Below, one piece after another: positions 9,016 to 17,365 of a stretch of DNA of 27,332 bases (within the stretch, counting starts at the first letter, position 1; every line of letters starts with the position of its first letter). The DNA comes from Chloroflexota bacterium. Its GTDB lineage: Bacteria; Chloroflexota; Limnocylindria; Limnocylindrales; CSP1-4. The DNA is taken from contig PMJT01000040.1 of assembly GCA_003158495.1 (NCBI GenBank), positions 1 through 27,332 of the forward strand, in the 5' to 3' direction. The translations under genes and the position numbers were made by a program. The notes below the pieces were generated by a model, which searched no databases, was not told the origin of the DNA, and saw only the letters and a program-made list of their open reading frames with translations.

Positions 9016-10089
9016 GTGACGGATCCAGTCAGGTTCGCCATAGTCGGGAGCGGTTGGCGCTCCGAGTTCCACATTCGCATGGCCAAGGCCGCGCCGGACC
9101 GGCTCCAGGTAGTCGCAGTAGTCACGGAGACCGATGCCGAGGCCCAGCGCATCGCCGCCCGTTGGGGCGTGGCAACCGTCCGGACAATCGGAGAGGCCCT
9201 CGCCTTCAAGCCGGAGTTCGTCATTTCAGCCGTGTCCTGGCCCGCCATGCCCGGGATCGTCCGCGAGCTCGTCGCTGCGGGCGCCAAGGTCCTGGCGGAG
9301 ACGCCGCCCGCCCCGGAACTCGACGGCTTGCGGTCGCTGTGGCACGACGTCGGTGCCTCAGGCCTCGTCCAGGTTGGCGAGCAGTACACACGCATGCCGG
9401 GACACGCTTCGCGGCTGGCGGTGACGCAAGCCGGGGCCATCGGAACGGTGACGTCCGTGGAGATCGCCTCCACCCACCTGTACCACGCAGTTTCGCTCGT
9501 CCGCGCCTTCCTCGGCGTCGACATGGACGCCGTGGTGGTCAACGCCAGGACGTTCACGGCGCCGCTTGTCGACCCGTTGAGCTTCAACGGATGGGTGAGC
9601 GACCCGAAGCCGGGGCCCAAGACCACGACGATCGCCACGCTCGACTTCGGCGGCGGCCGCATGGGCCTGTACGACTTCGTCGAGAACCAGTGGTGGAACC
9701 CGTTGCGTGCACGCCGGATCGTCATCCGCGGCTCGCTTGGGGAGATCGTCGACGACTCCGTTACCCGGCTCACGTCGGAGGACCCCGTGACATCGCCGAT
9801 CGTGTACCGCCGAACCGGCGTGGACATGAACCTCGAGGGGAACGAAGTCGTCCACGCGTCCTTCGACGGGCGCGTCGTCTTCAGGAACCAATGGGTGGGA
9901 ACGAACCTGTCGGAAGACGATATCGCCGTCGCCAGCCACGATGCAGCCGTCGGCCTTTGGGCGCGCAATGACGGGCCGGCGCCATATCCCCTCGCACAGG
10001 GCTGCCAGGACCACGCACTGGGCCTGGCGATCGAGCAGTCCGCGCGGACTGGGGCTGACATAAAAGTTGAGAGTGAGGTCTGGGCCTGA
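9016..10089 (+). CDS. Gfo/Idh/MocA-like protein with altered catalytic motif
   Basis: 357 residues. Rossmann start FAIVGSGWRSEFHI (7-20) and a Gfo/Idh C-terminal domain. The usual EKP motif reads E-T-P here (LAETPPAP, Thr96 in place of the catalytic lysine), while a candidate histidine remains (STHLYHAVSLVRAFLG). It may bind NAD(P) and a sugar derivative but use different chemistry, or be a subfamily that dispenses with that lysine. GTG start with GGAAGGAAG about 8 nt upstream, 68 bp after the SDR; the intervening DNA holds a small CCCC/GGGG hairpin (8953-8963). Its stop overlaps the tautomerase start. Function unknown. Confidence 0.85.
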   Translation: MTDPVRFAIVGSGWRSEFHIRMAKAAPDRLQVVAVVTETDAEAQRIAARWGVATVRTIGEALAFKPEFVISAVSWPAMPGIVRELVAAGAKVLAETPPAPELDGLRSLWHDVGASGLVQVGEQYTRMPGHASRLAVTQAGAIGTVTSVEIASTHLYHAVSLVRAFLGVDMDAVVVNARTFTAPLVDPLSFNGWVSDPKPGPKTTTIATLDFGGGRMGLYDFVENQWWNPLRARRIVIRGSLGEIVDDSVTRLTSEDPVTSPIVYRRTGVDMNLEGNEVVHASFDGRVVFRNQWVGTNLSEDDIAVASHDAAVGLWARNDGPAPYPLAQGCQDHALGLAIEQSARTGADIKVESEVWA

Positions 10090-10460
10090 TGCCGCTCGTA
10101 ACGATCGAAGTTGCCGATACGGTCCCTGTAGAGAAGCGTCTGGCCTACGCCGAGGCCGTCAACGCCGGGCTCGCCGACGGTCTCGGGATGGACGCCGAGG
10201 ATCGATTCCAGGTCATCCACCCGCTGCCCGCCGGCCACATCATCGCGGACCCCAACTACCTCGGCGGCGAGCGCCGCGATGTTGTCTACGTCCGTGTCCA
10301 GATGGTGCGGATGTACGACGCCGAGACCAAGGCCCGGATGTTCGAATCGGTCGCGAGGCGGCTCGAGGCATTGGGCGTCCGGCCAGACGACGTGTTCATT
10401 GCTGTCAATGAAGTCACTCTCGAGGACTGGTACCCGGGTGCTCGCGGTAAGCGCGGTTAG
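10089..10460 (+). CDS. Tautomerase-superfamily protein
   Basis: Small protein of 123 residues starting MPLVTIEVADTVPVEKR. The proline after the initiator Met is the hallmark catalytic residue of the 4-oxalocrotonate tautomerase/MIF superfamily, exposed when Met is removed. At this length it is a single-chain two-motif member, not a 62-residue subunit. It begins on the stop codon of the variant Gfo/Idh gene (TGATG), implying coupled expression. Tautomerases of this kind interconvert enol and keto forms of 2-oxo acids. In this cluster a 2-keto-3-deoxy sugar acid intermediate is a candidate substrate, but this is inference. Confidence 0.85.
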   Translation: MPLVTIEVADTVPVEKRLAYAEAVNAGLADGLGMDAEDRFQVIHPLPAGHIIADPNYLGGERRDVVYVRVQMVRMYDAETKARMFESVARRLEALGVRPDDVFIAVNEVTLEDWYPGARGKRG

Positions 10461-10516
10461 TACAGAAGGACCGACCAACTGAGGCTCACCCGGGGCCCAT
10501 GAACTCAGGGAGACCA

Positions 10517-12856
10517 ATGGATCAGTCCGTCAACAGCACACGAGCGCGGGTCGCGGCCCTGATCGCGGGCATGAGCCTCGATGAGAAGCTGGCACAACTC
10601 ATCGGCGTCTGGGTCGCGTCCGGTGCAGGCCCAGCCGCCGAGGTCGCGCCACTTCAGGACGCCATGGAGAGCGAGCACCTCCCATTCGAGGAGTTCGCAC
10701 GCAACGGGATCGGCCAGATCACACGCTTCTACGGCACGGCGCCAGTCGACCCGCAGCTTGCGTCGCGGCTGCTCCACGAGAGACAGCGCTGGCTTGTCGA
10801 GCACACCCGGACGGGGATCCCGGCGATCGTCCACGAGGAGTGCCTGACAGGCCTTCAGGCCTGGCAGGCGACCACCTTCCCCTCGCCGCTGTCTTGGGGC
10901 GCCTCGTTCGACCCCGGACTCGTCCAGGAGGTCGGGCGGGCGATCGGATCGACGATGGCGTCGCTGGGCGTTCACCAGGGTCTTGCGCCTGTACTCGATG
11001 TAGTCCGTGACGCCCGTTGGGGCCGGGTCGAGGAGTGCATCTCCGAAGACCCATACGTCGTCGGGTCGATCGGCACGGCCTATGTCCGCGGCCTCCAGGA
11101 AGCGGGAATCGTCGCGACGCTCAAGCACTTTGTCGGGTATTCGGCTTCGCGCGCTGGCCGGAACCTGGCGCCGACGCATGCCGGCCCGCGCGAGCTGGCC
11201 GATGTCCTCCTGATCCCGTTTGAAATGGCGGTGCTCGACGGACACGTTCGATCGGTCATGCACTCGTACGCCGAGATCGACGGGCTGCCGGCAGCTGCGG
11301 ATCGCTCGCTTCTGACGGGCGTCCTGCGTGAACGATGGGGCTTCGACGGCGTGATGGTGTCGGACTACTTCGGCGTAGCTTTCCTGGCCTCGCTGCATGG
11401 GGTTGCGGCAGATCTCGGCGACGCCGCGGCGCAGGCCCTCCATGCCGGTGTGGATGTCGAGCTGCCTACCGGCAATGCGTACCGCGCGCCCCTATCTGAC
11501 GAGATCCGCGCAGGACGAGTCGACGAAGCCCTCGTGGACCTTGCGGTCGAGCGGGTCCTGCGCCAGAAGGCCGAGCTCGGCCTGCTCGACGCCAAATTCG
11601 ACGGCCCCGCGCCCGAGGTTCGAGGCCTCGACCCGGCGGAACACCGAGCGATCGCGAAACGACTTGCCGAGGAGGCCGTGGTTCTCCTCAAGAACGACGG
11701 AGCGCTCCCTCTTGCGGGGCCAGGGAGGATCGCGGTCGTAGGCCCGAACGCCGACCGCGCCAACGCCCTGTTCGGCTGCTACTCGTTCGCGAACCACGTG
11801 CTGGACCACTACCCGGATGTGCCGCTCGGCATCGAAGTGTCCACCGTGCTGGACGCGCTCACCGCTGAGTTTGGCGCGAGCGACGTCGTCTACGCCCAGG
11901 GATGCGGCGTCGACGACCCGGACCGCTTGGGGTTCGGGCCGGCCGTCGCGGCGGCACGCGATGCGGGCGTGGCGATTGTCGTGGCGGGTGACCGTGCCGG
12001 TCTCTTCGGGCGCGGCACCTCGGGAGAAGGCTGCGACGCCGACAGCCTCGAGCTACCGGGAGTGCAGCGCGAACTCGTCGAGGCGATCCTCGCTACCGGC
12101 ACGCCCGTCATTCTCGTCCTGGTGACCGGACGGCCGTACGCCGTGGGCTGGGCGCTCGACAGGTGCGCTGCCGTCGTTCAGGCGTTCTTTCCCGGCGAGG
12201 AGGGCGCCGCGGCGATCGCCGGCGTGATCAGCGGCCGGGTCAATCCCTCGGGCCGCCTCCCGGTCAGCCTCCCGCGTTCCGCGGGTTCGCAGCCGTATTC
12301 CTACTTGCATCCGCCGCTAGGCGGAGTGTCGTCGGTGTCCAACCTGGATCCGGAACCCATTCGCCCGTTCGGCTTCGGTCTGTCGTACACGACGTTCGTC
12401 CGTAGCGACCTGAGGGTGGCCTCCGCCACTGTGCCGACCGACGGTCATATCGAGGTGACCGTGCGCGTCGAGAATACCGGAGCGCGCGCCGGCGCCGACG
12501 TGGTGCAACTGTACGGGCACGACCCCGTGGCCTCGATCACCCGGCCGGTGGCGCAGCTGCTCGGGTATGCCCGAGTGCAGCTCGAGCCGCGGGAGACAGC
12601 CGTCGTCCGGTTCACCGTGCCCACGACCCGGGTCGCATTCTCCGGTCGCGACCTCGTCCGCGCCGTCGAGCCGGGGGTCCTGAACCTCTGGGTCGGCGGC
12701 TCGTGCATGGAGCGCGATGCGACGGCGAGCGTCGAGCTTGTCGGAGCGCGACACCGGATCAATGCCGCCGACCCTCGGTGGGTCGATGTCGTTGTTGAGC
12801 CGGCTCGCCAGTCGTCCCCGGTGCCGCCTATCAGCAGACATGGGATAGGGAAGTGA
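10517..12856 (+). CDS. GH3 beta-glycosidase, probable beta-xylosidase
   Basis: Releases terminal monosaccharides from beta-linked oligosaccharides by a retaining mechanism. ATG at 10517 chosen because GGGAG lies 4 nt upstream; an in-frame ATG at 10499 lacks a site. 779 residues with no signal peptide, so cytoplasmic. The N-terminal GH3 barrel shows LKHF (202-205) and VSDYFG with nucleophile Asp283. The second alpha/beta domain contains VAIVVAGDRAGLFGRGTSGEGCD and ILVLVTGRPYAVGW. A fibronectin III-like domain begins near residue 640 (IEVTVRVENTGARAGADVVQLYGHDP). Xylosidase rather than glucosidase activity is inferred from the xylanase and xylose isomerase nearby; arabinosidase activity is also possible in this family. 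Confidence 0.9.
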   Translation: MDQSVNSTRARVAALIAGMSLDEKLAQLIGVWVASGAGPAAEVAPLQDAMESEHLPFEEFARNGIGQITRFYGTAPVDPQLASRLLHERQRWLVEHTRTGIPAIVHEECLTGLQAWQATTFPSPLSWGASFDPGLVQEVGRAIGSTMASLGVHQGLAPVLDVVRDARWGRVEECISEDPYVVGSIGTAYVRGLQEAGIVATLKHFVGYSASRAGRNLAPTHAGPRELADVLLIPFEMAVLDGHVRSVMHSYAEIDGLPAAADRSLLTGVLRERWGFDGVMVSDYFGVAFLASLHGVAADLGDAAAQALHAGVDVELPTGNAYRAPLSDEIRAGRVDEALVDLAVERVLRQKAELGLLDAKFDGPAPEVRGLDPAEHRAIAKRLAEEAVVLLKNDGALPLAGPGRIAVVGPNADRANALFGCYSFANHVLDHYPDVPLGIEVSTVLDALTAEFGASDVVYAQGCGVDDPDRLGFGPAVAAARDAGVAIVVAGDRAGLFGRGTSGEGCDADSLELPGVQRELVEAILATGTPVILVLVTGRPYAVGWALDRCAAVVQAFFPGEEGAAAIAGVISGRVNPSGRLPVSLPRSAGSQPYSYLHPPLGGVSSVSNLDPEPIRPFGFGLSYTTFVRSDLRVASATVPTDGHIEVTVRVENTGARAGADVVQLYGHDPVASITRPVAQLLGYARVQLEPRETAVVRFTVPTTRVAFSGRDLVRAVEPGVLNLWVGGSCMERDATASVELVGARHRINAADPRWVDVVVEPARQSSPVPPISRHGIGK

Positions 12857-12911
12857 CGGCAACACAAACGCAAAGGCTCAACGACTGCACGGCGGTCCGG
12901 CGGGCTCGGCT

Positions 12912-12927
12912 AAGTGGACATCCACTT
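12912..12927. promoter_or_regulatory. 16-bp operator-like dyad in the GH3-xylA spacer
   Basis: AAGTGGACATCCACTT is a 7-2-7 inverted repeat, with an outer GGCTC (12903-12907) / GAGCC (12933-12937) pair. It lies in the 249-bp non-coding stretch between GH3 and xylA, the longest gap within the island. Another regulator's binding site or a processing/termination structure is possible. A partial resemblance to the upstream operator half-site (GGCAACACAA near 12858) is too weak to call. No good promoter was seen in the rest of the gap. Confidence 0.4.
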
Positions 12928-13105
12928 GATCGGAGCCGGTCTGTGTCAGAGCGCGCAGGTCGCATCACCCATGCCCGCCAGGATTCACAGAAGCTGCTGT
13001 TGGAGTAGGTCGTCGTGACGATGTTTCTTCGATGCCATCGCCAGACTGGTTGGTGGATGGATCGGTGAGCGGAAGCAACGGCGTTGGGAATTCAAGGAGC
13101 AACGA

Positions 13106-14461
13106 ATGAGTAGCCAGTTCTTCTCCGAGGTGCCAGGGCGGATCTCTATCGCCGGCCCCGGCTCCTCCGATCCGCTGTCGTTCAAGGTGTACGACCCGGA
13201 CCGGATCGTGCTCGGCAAGCGCATGGAGGATCACCTCCGGATCGCCGTCGCCTACTGGCACTCGTTCGCCTCGTCGGGCAGCGACATGTTCGGCTCGGGC
13301 ACCTGGGACCGGCCCTGGATCGACGCGCCAGGCGACGAGATGGACGGGGCCCGGGCCAAGATGGCCGCCGCGTTTGAGTTCTTCGCCAAGCTCGGCACTC
13401 CCTTCTATTGCTTCCACGACCGCGACGTCGCCCCGGACGGCGCCTCGTTCGTGGAGTTCCGGCGCAACCTCGACGCCCTCGCCGACGACGCCCTCGGGTA
13501 CCAGGAGCGGACTGGCGTCAGTCTGCTCTGGGGCACCGCCAACCTGTTCAGCCACCCGCGGTACGCGGCTGGCGCCGCTACCAACCCCGACCCCGCGGTC
13601 TTCGCCTACGCAGCGGCCCAGGTGAAGAACATGCTCGAGGTGACGAAGCGCCTCGGCGGCTCCAACTACGTGCTGTGGGGCGGGCGCGAGGGCTATGACA
13701 CCCTGCTCAACACGGACCTGCGCCGTGAGGGTGCTCAACTGGCACGGTTCCTGCACCTGGTTGCCGAGCACAAGCACCGCATCGGCTTCGAGGGGATGTT
13801 GCTGATCGAGCCCAAGCCGATGGAGCCGACCAAGCACCAGTACGACTCCGATGCGGCGGTCGTGCACGGGTTCCTCGTCCGCAACGGCCTCGAAGGCGAG
13901 TACAAGCTCAACCTCGAGGCGAATCACGCCACTCTGGCCGGCCACAGCTTCCACCACGAGGTCGCGTACGCGGCGGCAAACAACATGCTGGGCAGCGTCG
14001 ACGCCAACCGCGGCGATCCGCAGAACGGCTGGGACACCGACCAGTTCCCCAACTCGGTCGAGGACCTCGTCATGCCGATGTACGAGATCCTGCGCGCCGG
14101 GGGCCTGGGCACCGGCGGCTTCAACTTCGACGCCAAGCTGCGCCGCCAGAGCATCGACCGGACCGACCTCTTCCACGCCCACATCGGCGGGATAGACACC
14201 CTTGCCACTGCCCTGCTCGCGGCCGCCGACCTGGTCGGGCGGGCGAGGCTCGCGGCCATGGTCGAGGAACGCTACGCCGGCTGGTCGGGGCCTCTTGGAG
14301 AGTCGATCCTGGCAGGGAAGCTCCCGCTTGCCGACCTCTCCGCCAGGGTGGAGTCCGGCGAGATCGACCCGCACCCGGTGAGCGGTCGGCAGGAGTTGTA
14401 CGAGAACGTCGTGAACCAACACATCTGGACTGCGCGCGTCGGTGATGGCTCGGAAGGCTGA
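13106..14461 (+). CDS. xylA: Xylose isomerase (class II)
   Basis: Interconverts D-xylose and D-xylulose with divalent metal. 451 residues, close to the ~440 of Escherichia coli XylA and aligning along its length by eye. Visible active-site parts: FYCFHDRDVAP with His104 and Asp107; LLIEPKPMEPTKHQYD with Glu235 and Lys237; NLEANHATLAGHSFHHE with Glu271 and His274; VDANRGD; NGWDTDQFPN; NFDAKLRRQS. AAGGAG lies 6 nt before the ATG. No xylulokinase gene accompanies it in the window, so xylulose must be phosphorylated by an enzyme coded elsewhere. Its presence with an oxidative pentose set is unusual (see findings). Confidence 0.97.
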   Translation: MSSQFFSEVPGRISIAGPGSSDPLSFKVYDPDRIVLGKRMEDHLRIAVAYWHSFASSGSDMFGSGTWDRPWIDAPGDEMDGARAKMAAAFEFFAKLGTPFYCFHDRDVAPDGASFVEFRRNLDALADDALGYQERTGVSLLWGTANLFSHPRYAAGAATNPDPAVFAYAAAQVKNMLEVTKRLGGSNYVLWGGREGYDTLLNTDLRREGAQLARFLHLVAEHKHRIGFEGMLLIEPKPMEPTKHQYDSDAAVVHGFLVRNGLEGEYKLNLEANHATLAGHSFHHEVAYAAANNMLGSVDANRGDPQNGWDTDQFPNSVEDLVMPMYEILRAGGLGTGGFNFDAKLRRQSIDRTDLFHAHIGGIDTLATALLAAADLVGRARLAAMVEERYAGWSGPLGESILAGKLPLADLSARVESGEIDPHPVSGRQELYENVVNQHIWTARVGDGSEG

Positions 14462-14545
14462 TCCCCCACCGGGCAGGGGCGCCAGAAGTCGAGCGAGCTC
14501 CACGGTTCGGAGGGCCGGCTCGATGGTCCACTCGGAGGAGGTCAC

Positions 14546-15403
14546 ATGGTAAGGGCCGTTCAGGTGACCGAGAGCTTTACGCACCATGGCGAGGGCCCTT
14601 TCTGGGATGCGCGGGTGGGCAAGCTGTTCTTCGTTGACATGCTTGCGGGTGTCGTCGCCGAATGGGATACGTCCGGCTCGATCAAGCGTCACGTTGTCGG
14701 GGACGTTGCGGCCGTCGTAAGGGCCCGTGCCCGCGGCGGATACGTCCTGGCGGTCGAGCGAGGGTTTGCCTTCGCCAACGACGACTTCAGCGTTGTCGAG
14801 GCGCTGCCGCCGGTCTTCGCGGACGAGTCAGTCCGCATGAACGACGGCGGATGTGACCCGCGGGGCCGCTTCTACTGCGGCTCGATGGCATACGCGGAGA
14901 CTCCTGGTGCAGGCACCCTGTTCCGCCTCAACCCCGACTTGAGCGTCGAACGAGTTCTGGACGGCGTGACCATCTCGAACGGTCTCCAGTGGATCCGTGA
15001 TGGTTCGTCCGTTTACTACAGCGACACGGCCACGGGTCGCGTCGACCTTTTCGACTTCGATGCCGACACAGGCGCGTTCAGTGGCCGTCGGCCGTTCGTG
15101 GAACTGGATGGCGCCAAGGGAGCACCAGACGGCCTGGCAATCGATGCGGAGGACGGCCTGTGGGTGGCCCTGTGGGGTGGCGGAGCGGTGCACCGATACG
15201 ACTCTCACGGACGCCTGAGCGAAGTTGTCGAACTGCCGGTGCCAAAAGTGACCGCGTGCACATTTGGTGGCCCGGACGGGCAAACGCTCTACATCACGAC
15301 CTCCCGCCTGGGCATGTCCGTGGAAGAGTTCCCTGAGGCCGGCGCGCTCTTCAGCGTTCGGGCCGGAGTACGGGGAGCCGCGCCGTACGCCTTCAGCGGC
15401 TGA
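14546..15403 (+). CDS. SMP-30/gluconolactonase family sugar lactonase, probable xylonolactonase
   Basis: Six-bladed propeller lactonase of 285 residues. Metal ligands typical of the family are in place: Glu16 (HGEGPFWD), Asn99 (VRMNDGG), Asn145 (TISNGLQW) and Asp195 (APDGLAID). It would open the 1,5- or 1,4-lactone formed when a pentose is oxidised at C1, giving xylonate or arabonate in the cytoplasm. GGAGGAGG lies 4 nt upstream of the ATG, a very strong site. It sits between xylA and the pentonate dehydratase, exactly the next enzyme in the oxidative route. Family secure; pentose specificity is from context. Confidence 0.9.
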   Translation: MVRAVQVTESFTHHGEGPFWDARVGKLFFVDMLAGVVAEWDTSGSIKRHVVGDVAAVVRARARGGYVLAVERGFAFANDDFSVVEALPPVFADESVRMNDGGCDPRGRFYCGSMAYAETPGAGTLFRLNPDLSVERVLDGVTISNGLQWIRDGSSVYYSDTATGRVDLFDFDADTGAFSGRRPFVELDGAKGAPDGLAIDAEDGLWVALWGGGAVHRYDSHGRLSEVVELPVPKVTACTFGGPDGQTLYITTSRLGMSVEEFPEAGALFSVRAGVRGAAPYAFSG

Positions 15404-15446
15404 CCGCAGCTGGCTTGTCCGGCTATCTGAGAAACGAGGAAAGTTC

Positions 15447-15596
15447 ATGAACGCATCGGGACCGAGAGTCCTCTTGGTCGGTGGCAACAACAGACTCCTG
15501 CTCCCGGAGACCGGGTACGGGCAGGTGGGCGCCGTGTCCGACCAGACGCCTGCCATCCGAGGTGTCGAAACGCTCGACAGCCAGGCGCTTCGATGA
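15447..15596 (+). CDS. Small 49-residue ORF coupled to the dehydratase
   Basis: Reading frame of 49 codons (MNASGPRVLLVGGNNRLLLP... ending LDSQALR). A GAGGAAAG site lies a few bases upstream of its ATG, and its TGA overlaps the dehydratase ATG (ATGA), the classical coupling arrangement. It fills most of the 189-bp gap between lactonase and dehydratase. The sequence is not recognised. It might be a real microprotein, a translated leader that opens the dehydratase start, or chance. It is not a missing N-terminus: the dehydratase already starts as its family does. Confidence 0.45.
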   Translation: MNASGPRVLLVGGNNRLLLPETGYGQVGAVSDQTPAIRGVETLDSQALR

Positions 15597-17308
15597 GCAA
15601 GTCGCGGAGTTCGGAATGGTACGGAGGGACGGATCGCAACACGTATCTCCATCGTGCGTGGATGCGGCGAGGGCTTCCGGCGCACGCCTTCGATGGCCGG
15701 CCGCACATCGCGATCGCGAATACCGCCTCCGACCTGAACCCGTGCAACTCGCACTTCGACGAGATTGCCGCCAGCGTCAAAGAGGGGGTCTACGAGGCCG
15801 GGGGCATTCCTCTCAATCTCCCGGTCGTGTCGCTCGGCGAGACCCAGGTGCGACCCACGGCCATGTTGTGGCGAAACATGGCGGCGATGGCGGTCGAGGA
15901 ACTCCTTCGCGCCAACCCGGTCGACGGGGTCGTCCTTCTTGGCGCATGCGACAAGACCATTCCGTCACTTCTCATGGGCGCAGCTTCGGTTGACCTGCCC
16001 GCTGTTTTCATACCCGGCGGACCGATGCTGACCGGAACGTTCCGGGGTCAGGTGCTGGGCTGTGGAACCGACGTCTGGAGACTCAGTGAGGAAGTCCGCG
16101 CGGACGCTGTTTCGCAGGAGTTCTTCGTCGAGTCCGAGTCGTCGATGATTCGCAGCCGCGGACACTGCAACACAATGGGCACCGCCTCGTCCATGACCAT
16201 GGTCACCGAGGCTCTCGGAATGACCCGTCCGGGCATCGCCGGAATTCCCGCACCCGACAGCAGACTCCTCGAGGCCTCCCACGCGACGGGCCGTCTCGCG
16301 GTGGAGATGGTGGAGAAGGATCGCCGGCCCAGCACGATACTGACGGCTGGATCCTTCCGAAACGCGATCGTGACGCTCGCCGCGGTCGGGGGGTCGACGA
16401 ATGCCGTCGTCCATCTCCTGGCCATCGCGGGCCGTCTCGGCATCACGCTGAGCCTCGACGATTTCGATCGCATCGGCGCCGGTGTTCCCCGACTGGTCGA
16501 CCTGCAGCCGGCAGGCCGGTACCTGATGGAGGACCTCTACCGAGCTGGCGGGCTGCTCGCAGTTCTGAACCAGGTCAAGGATCTTCTCGACCCAGATGCG
16601 ATCACGGTCACCGGCCGGCCGCTCGTTGAGTACCTCAACGGGCAGCAGATCTGGGACGAGGCCGTCATTGCACCGCGGGATCGACCCTTCCAGGAAGATG
16701 CCGGGATCGCGGTCCTGCGCGGCAACCTGGCCCCATCCGGGGCAATCATCAAGCCCGCAGCAGCATCTCCTCACTTGCTGCGGCACACGGGCCGGGCCGT
16801 CGTCTTCGACACGATCGAGGACATGCACGCTCGCATCGATGATCCGGATCTCGAGGTTGATGCGGACTCGGTGCTGGTCCTCCGGGGTTGCGGCCCCAAG
16901 GGCTATCCGGGCATGCCGGAGGTGGCCAACATGCCGCTTCCGAAGAAGCTCCTCGAGCAAGGCGTGCGTGACATGGTCCGAGTGTGCGATGGCAGGATGA
17001 GCGGCACCGCCTATGGCACGGTTGTCCTCCACGTCGCACCCGAAGCCGCCGCAGGCGGGCCGCTCGGCCTGGTCCGCGACGGTGACGAGATCCTGCTCGA
17101 TGTGCCGGCCCGTCGAATCGACCTGCTGGTCGCGCCGGAGGAACTCGCTGGCAGACACCCCAATGCCCGTACTACGGAGGGGTACGCCGCGCCACTCCGA
17201 GGGTGGGAGCGCCTGTACGTGGACCACGTCCTTCAGGCCGACACGGGGGTCGATCTCGATTTCCTGGTCGGCTCGAGTGGCTCGAAGGTGTCCCGTGAAT
17301 CGCATTGA
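15593..17308 (+). CDS. IlvD/Edd family pentonate dehydratase (L-arabonate / D-xylonate type)
   Basis: Removes water from a pentonate to give the 2-keto-3-deoxy acid, using an iron-sulfur cluster and Mg. 571 residues. Three cluster cysteines are spaced as in sugar-acid dehydratases: Cys51 (NPCN), Cys119 (GACDK), Cys192 (GHCNTMGTAS). The late motifs GCGPKGYPGMPEVANMPLP and DGRMSGTAYGTVVLH are also present. By memory of the Rhizobium leguminosarum L-arabinonate dehydratase the resemblance is strong from end to end, including the short C-terminal tail. Start overlaps the small upstream ORF. D-xylonate or L-arabonate, or both, could be the substrate. Family is secure, choice of sugar is not. Confidence 0.93.
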   Translation: MSKSRSSEWYGGTDRNTYLHRAWMRRGLPAHAFDGRPHIAIANTASDLNPCNSHFDEIAASVKEGVYEAGGIPLNLPVVSLGETQVRPTAMLWRNMAAMAVEELLRANPVDGVVLLGACDKTIPSLLMGAASVDLPAVFIPGGPMLTGTFRGQVLGCGTDVWRLSEEVRADAVSQEFFVESESSMIRSRGHCNTMGTASSMTMVTEALGMTRPGIAGIPAPDSRLLEASHATGRLAVEMVEKDRRPSTILTAGSFRNAIVTLAAVGGSTNAVVHLLAIAGRLGITLSLDDFDRIGAGVPRLVDLQPAGRYLMEDLYRAGGLLAVLNQVKDLLDPDAITVTGRPLVEYLNGQQIWDEAVIAPRDRPFQEDAGIAVLRGNLAPSGAIIKPAAASPHLLRHTGRAVVFDTIEDMHARIDDPDLEVDADSVLVLRGCGPKGYPGMPEVANMPLPKKLLEQGVRDMVRVCDGRMSGTAYGTVVLHVAPEAAAGGPLGLVRDGDEILLDVPARRIDLLVAPEELAGRHPNARTTEGYAAPLRGWERLYVDHVLQADTGVDLDFLVGSSGSKVSRESH

Positions 17309-17334
17309 TACGGGCGCCGCGAGCGACTCCCGTA
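17309..17334 (+). terminator. Hairpin directly after the dehydratase stop
   Basis: TACGGG (17309-17314) and CCCGTA (17329-17334) with a 14-nt loop, starting on the base after the stop codon. No T tract. Could be an mRNA 3'-end stabiliser or partial terminator before the ThuA gene. Confidence 0.3.
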
Positions 17335-17365
17335 GTGGACCAGGCGAGGAACGCGCAGGCGGGAA

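Noticed and set aside
12965..14692. Long open frame (575 codons) on the minus strand opposite xylA and the lactonase
   Set aside because: Runs antisense through a clearly recognisable xylose isomerase; composition is Arg/Val/Gly-rich as expected of a GC-rich shadow frame. Similar shadows opposite the Gfo/Idh gene (8979-10517) and the dehydratase (15965-17305) were dropped for the same reason.
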